Translations under genes and position numbers: made by a program
The notes under the pieces: generated by a model
Database searches by the model: none
Seen by the model: only the letters and a program-made list of their open reading frames with translations
What the model was told of the DNA's origin: nothing
In this document: positions 34,915 through 37,810 of the stretch, piece after piece
Layout: the number at the start of each line of letters is the position of its first letter
Numbering within the stretch: position 1 is the stretch's first letter
NCBI GenBank assembly: GCA_021792655.1
Contig: JAJYUG010000007.1
Span: 1-37,810 of the forward strand
Source of the DNA: Thermoplasmata archaeon
GTDB lineage: Archaea; Thermoplasmatota; Thermoplasmata; Thermoplasmatales; Thermoplasmataceae
Reading direction: 5' to 3'
DNA: 37,810 nucleotides

Positions 34915-35159
34915 GTTCTGCATTCATGAAATGCTTTGAACACGCAAAGGACGAGGAATCAGCAGCGGAATGCATTCATTGCCTCAGAAGATACGGAGAA
35001 CAGGTCATGTTCGATGATGGCAAGGGAAGGTTGGCTCTTGGAAGGGAATTATACGAGGATCACACGGCAGAGATGACAAAAATCACAGAACTTCTCGGCA
35101 TCAAGAACAGATCCGACTATGAAATCGCTGATAAAAAATACAACCTGACAATGTACTGA
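34911..35159 (+). CDS. Small hypothetical protein, nuo-linked (gene 2)
   Basis: An 82-residue soluble protein, not recognised. It holds three cysteines early in the sequence: CFEH (8), then CIHC (21 and 24), in AECIHCLRRYG, so a metal or FeS site formed with a nearby His is conceivable. The GTG start overlaps the previous stop (GTGA). It ends just before a crotonase-family gene. The coupled arrangement says the two small genes act together; nothing shows how. Confidence 0.6.
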   Translation: MSSAFMKCFEHAKDEESAAECIHCLRRYGEQVMFDDGKGRLALGRELYEDHTAEMTKITELLGIKNRSDYEIADKKYNLTMY

Positions 35160-35161
35160 TC

Positions 35162-35902
35162 ATGCCCACTGACATTACTGGAAAGGGAAAGGTATTTCTT
35201 GACCACATGGGCAAGACCATGGTTTTGACCCTTTCCAACACTCCGAAGAATATACTGGATGTTGAATCCCTGCAGGCAATTATAGGTGCCCTCTCTTCAG
35301 TCGGGGACGAGGTTGATTCAATCGTGATTGCCGGTGCCGGGAATGTAGCCTTCTCATACGGCTACGACGGATCATGCAAGAGGATACGGGAGCGCGATCA
35401 TGTCAGGAATGTGTACGATATGGGATTCACCATATCGAGAATGATATCTTCCATGGACCTACCTGTGTTCTCAGTGGTAAACGGCTACGCTCTTGGCATG
35501 GGTCTCGAGATTGCACTTTCTTGCGACATGATACTGGCTACAGAAAGGAGCAGATTCGGGATTCCGGATATAAACTATGGATTGCCTTCCATGACCGGCG
35601 TTATTTCCACGGTGCAGGAAAACTACGGGAAAGGTGTATACAACAGGCTGATGACCGGGGAGATCTTTGATGCAGAAACTGCCTTGGGCATTGGAATGCT
35701 TGCGGGTATCATAGAGGGAGAAAACTGGCTGAGTTCCGGCGTCGAATATGTAAGAAAAATGAATCTTGGCATCCTGTCATACTACAAGCGAGAAAACATG
35801 AAATTTTCCCAGGGAACAAACATGGATCGTCTTTTCCTCGATTTCTACGATCTTGAGAAAATAAAGCTCAAGGAATTAGAGGCCTTCAGAGACACCCTCT
35901 GA
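35162..35902 (+). CDS. Enoyl-CoA hydratase/isomerase family protein
   Basis: A 246-residue crotonase-fold protein. Seen: SIVIAGAGNVAFSYGYDG at the first oxyanion-hole region, VNGYALGMGLEIALSCDMIL with the first catalytic Glu, and ERSRFGIPDINYGLPS. In ordinary hydratases the latter region reads FGxPE; here Asp replaces the second catalytic Glu, and the first oxyanion segment (AFSYGYDG rather than AFxAGADI) is divergent. So hydratase activity is doubtful; isomerase or another CoA thioester reaction is possible. Two bases after the nuo-linked genes; its end overlaps the convergent tatC by 27 bases. Confidence 0.82.
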   Translation: MPTDITGKGKVFLDHMGKTMVLTLSNTPKNILDVESLQAIIGALSSVGDEVDSIVIAGAGNVAFSYGYDGSCKRIRERDHVRNVYDMGFTISRMISSMDLPVFSVVNGYALGMGLEIALSCDMILATERSRFGIPDINYGLPSMTGVISTVQENYGKGVYNRLMTGEIFDAETALGIGMLAGIIEGENWLSSGVEYVRKMNLGILSYYKRENMKFSQGTNMDRLFLDFYDLEKIKLKELEAFRDTL

Positions 35903-36703
35903 CTGGTCCACAAAGTTCTTTCTTTCGGTTCTCCTGGCAAAGTACATCCCGCCAAAGTACAGTATTATCATTGGAACCGCAATTACAACCATGGTGAAAC
36001 CCGTTACCCCGGGAGAGAAGATCATGCCGAAAATCAGCGATCCTATGATTGCGTATCTCCAGTTCTTTCTCCAAACTTCGTACTTGACAACTCCTATTCT
36101 CGTGAGACCCACCATGAAAACTGGAATTTCAAAGGAAATTCCGAAAGCCGCGACGTATATCAGAAGGAATGAGATGAAATTCAGTATGCTTGTGGTAGGC
36201 TGAGCTCCCAGGCCAACGTCAAACAGGAAAAAAATCCTGAACAGCACAGGCGCTATGAACCAGATTCCAACTACCGCCCCAGTTATAAAGAGGAGTGTGG
36301 CTGGAATCAGAGTAACACGTATGAGTGCTTTCTCGCTTGACTTGAGGGCCGGTCCAATGAAGGCTGCAACCTCGTAAACAAGTACTGGCATGGTGAATAT
36401 GAGAGCGAGGAACATGCAGACATAGAAATCCGCAACAACCGCATCCGTTGGCTTTACGATTATAAGCTGGGTGGAGGCGGGCAGCACATGTGCTTCCAGT
36501 ACCTGTGTGAACTGTGCCCCTATGTTGTGGTACGGATCTATTGTGACAAAAGGTATGGTGGTGCCGAATAAGTGCAAAAAATCAATGCGCAGTCCAACAA
36601 AAAACACAAAAAAGATTCCAAATGGAATAAGGACACGAATAAGCCTTGCCCTCAGTTCCTCTATGTGCTTTAAACTGTTGGAAATGAACGTCTCATCGCT
36701 CAT
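35876..36703 (-). CDS. tatC: Twin-arginine translocase subunit TatC
   Basis: A 275-residue six-helix core of the Tat translocase, which exports folded proteins. Seen: the N-terminal HIEELRARLIRVLIPFG (family HLxELRxR with the substrate-binding Glu), then MFLALIFTMPVLVYEVAAFI, FISFLLIYVAAFGISFEIPV, and the late FGMIFSPGVTGFTMVVIAVP with the typical loop. It is cotranscribed with tatA, the ATG overlapping the tatA stop by four bases (ATGA). The C-terminal end overlaps the crotonase gene on the other strand. Confidence 0.95.
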   Translation of the reverse strand: MSDETFISNSLKHIEELRARLIRVLIPFGIFFVFFVGLRIDFLHLFGTTIPFVTIDPYHNIGAQFTQVLEAHVLPASTQLIIVKPTDAVVADFYVCMFLALIFTMPVLVYEVAAFIGPALKSSEKALIRVTLIPATLLFITGAVVGIWFIAPVLFRIFFLFDVGLGAQPTTSILNFISFLLIYVAAFGISFEIPVFMVGLTRIGVVKYEVWRKNWRYAIIGSLIFGMIFSPGVTGFTMVVIAVPMIILYFGGMYFARRTERKNFVDQSEGVSEGL

Positions 36704-37002
36704 TGTCCACTTTTAAGCTTGTCTGCTATTTCGTCTTTTACCTGCTTTTCGTTCTTGTTCTGGGTATCTATGCCGAGAGACTTGGCCACCTGGAAATAGT
36801 CAACTCCAGCCGAAGCTGTTGGAGTAGCAGCAGGTGCGTTCATAGCGTTCTTTATTTCCTTCTCGATCTCCATCTGTCCCCGCTTGAATTCCCCTGAGGC
36901 TTTCCCTATATTCCTGGCAAGGTCAGGTATCTTTTTTGTGCTCCCGAACAAAACAAGGATCACGACAACTATGATAAGCCAGTCTATTGGTGAGTCAAAC
37001 AT
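36700..37002 (-). CDS. tatA: Twin-arginine translocase subunit TatA
   Basis: About 100 residues: a short N-terminal membrane helix IDWLIIVVVILVLFGSTKKI, the FG-xKKIPDLARNIGKASGEF hinge and amphipathic helix, then an Ala/Pro linker (NAPAATPTASAG) and a charged C-terminal helix. These are the pore-forming TatA features. The start is taken as the ATG at 37002, which gives the usual MFDSP-like N-terminus; the GTG at 37023 would add seven residues. TatC and TatA suffice for a minimal Tat system. Confidence 0.92.
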   Translation of the reverse strand: MFDSPIDWLIIVVVILVLFGSTKKIPDLARNIGKASGEFKRGQMEIEKEIKNAMNAPAATPTASAGVDYFQVAKSLGIDTQNKNEKQVKDEIADKLKSGQ

Positions 37003-37101
37003 TAAAAATAGTATACCCGTCACTTATTTAACATTTGTGAGCGTGAATTCCAAGACTCCTCCGGTGGGAGGAGACCAGAATTTCCCAGATGGTCTGAGCT
37101 T

Positions 37102-37440
37102 TCACTCAATGTCTATTTCAACGTTTATCCCGGAGTTCCTGTATCCGTTCAATATCTCAGTTATTGCCTTTCGTGTGTCTTCAGGTATTCTCGTGGCTGA
37201 AATTGATATCACATTGCTTTTCCTGTTCACTATCACGAAGCCAACTGTCTTGTCATCCGGCATTATCTCGGTGGTCCTGGCAAATTTTTCAATAAAATCT
37301 GTGACGGTTTCTTCAGGGTACTCACTCAAAAGGAGTTCCGAAACTTCCCGCAGAGAGGGCTGAAGGTTTGAAAGCTCTACGCAAATTGTTGATGGGTGGA
37401 ACCCATCCAGACTGATGTTGTACATCACGCATTCGGTCAA
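37102..37440 (-). CDS. Hypothetical protein downstream of peroxiredoxin
   Basis: A 112-residue soluble protein I do not recognise. It has an alpha/beta pattern with GFHPSTICVELSNLQPSL, a helix EYPEETVTDFIEKFARTTEI, and VGFVIVNRKSNVISISATRI. Start is the TTG at 37440, 4-5 nt after AGGTAGAT, itself right behind the peroxiredoxin stop; an ATG at 37425 would drop five residues but has no ribosome site. The close spacing suggests one transcript with the peroxiredoxin. Confidence 0.55.
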   Translation of the reverse strand: MTECVMYNISLDGFHPSTICVELSNLQPSLREVSELLLSEYPEETVTDFIEKFARTTEIMPDDKTVGFVIVNRKSNVISISATRIPEDTRKAITEILNGYRNSGINVEIDIE

Positions 37441-37450
37441 GAGAATCTAC

Positions 37451-37810
37451 CTATGCGTTGACTCTCTTGAGATACCATCTCTCCGATCCATCTTTGTCAC
37501 GCTTGAAGCTATCATCAAGTGTAGAAGGTGCACCAGCTATTCCGGGCTGACCCGGCTCCCAGTTAACAGGCGTAGCAAGCTTGTTCTTCCAGTTAAACTG
37601 GAATGCCTTAACAACACGCAGAATCTCAGAGATGTTCCTTCCGACCTCGGCGGGATAATAGATCATCCACCTGACTTTCTGGTCCGGGTCAATTATGAAA
37701 ACACCCCTTACTGTTGTGCCGGTTTTCTCGTCTATCATGTTGTAGGCCCTTGCTACCTCCTTGTCCAGGTCAGCTATGAGTGGAAAGGGTACCTCAATGC
37801 CATAATGCTC
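37451..37810 (-). CDS. Peroxiredoxin (AhpC/TSA), C-terminal part
   Basis: The gene runs off the right edge; 120 residues from the C-terminal side are visible. Seen: EHYGIEVPFPLIADLDKEVA, VRGVFIIDPDQKVRWMIYYP, AEVGRNISEILRVVKAFQ and TPVNWEPGQPG, which are diagnostic of archaeal thiol peroxidases of the Prx6 type. These reduce hydrogen and organic peroxides. No Cys occurs in the visible C-terminus, so a 1-Cys mechanism (or a partner protein) is likely; the peroxidatic Cys lies outside the window. Confidence 0.92.
   Translation of the reverse strand, partial: EHYGIEVPFPLIADLDKEVARAYNMIDEKTGTTVRGVFIIDPDQKVRWMIYYPAEVGRNISEILRVVKAFQFNWKNKLATPVNWEPGQPGIAGAPSTLDDSFKRDKDGSERWYLKRVNA

Noticed and set aside
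1-37810. CRISPR array
   Set aside because: No regularly spaced direct repeats of 24-37 bases were seen anywhere, and no cas genes.

Overview
The window reads as a chromosome segment of an acidophilic euryarchaeon, most likely of the Thermoplasmatales (Thermoplasma/Ferroplasma/Cuniculiplasma group). Archaeal markers are Alba chromatin protein, small primase subunit PriS, the GatD/GatE Glu-tRNA(Gln) amidotransferase, an Lrp/AsnC regulator, an archaeal polyprenyl synthase and TATA boxes 25-35 nt before mostly leaderless starts. A large secreted sedolisin (S53) protease and an 11-subunit NADH-dehydrogenase-like complex without NuoE/F/G fit that group. The assignment is inference; no rRNA is present.

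Layout. 1-2033: XdhC-like protein, a small lysine-rich protein, a flavin-reductase-like protein and tRNA-Leu(UAA). 2034-2853: no intact gene; a possible transposase (TnpB) tail remnant. 2854-6705: small conserved protein, Lrp-type regulator, Alba, prenyl synthase, ALDH7-type dehydrogenase. 6765-9532: a methionine-synthesis cluster (MTHFR-like protein, MetE-N-like protein, zinc-binding MetE catalytic domain). 9529-12885: 1118-residue sedolisin on the minus strand, divergent from primase. 14178-17223: rubrerythrin plus DUF3501, acyl-CoA dehydrogenase, DUF72 protein. 17457-20566: gatD and gatE, overlapping by one base.

20567-24950 is an AT-richer accessory island between gatE and nuoA. It holds a decayed gene remnant, an apparently intact three-gene operon, and a broken IS5-family transposase. 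The operon encodes (i) a 177-residue peptide whose last 61 residues are hydrophobic and carry no charge, (ii) an integral-membrane M48-type zinc protease and (iii) a membrane protein that reads as an RDD domain fused to a SpoIIM/DUF95 domain. SpoIIM/DUF95 proteins are a hallmark of circular-bacteriocin clusters, so I propose an archaeal secreted- or circular-peptide (archaeocin-like) maturation and export system. This is the most interesting part of the window.

24957-35902: nuoABCDHIJ1J2KLMN as one tightly overlapping operon (NuoJ split in two), followed by two small unknown genes and a divergent crotonase-family gene. 35876-37810 (minus): TatC and TatA, then a small unknown protein and the C-terminal part of a peroxiredoxin cut by the window edge. 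The housekeeping genes indicate an aerobic or microaerobic, peptide- and acyl-CoA-using heterotroph with peroxide defence (rubrerythrin, peroxiredoxin) and ferredoxin- or unknown-donor-fed respiratory complex I.
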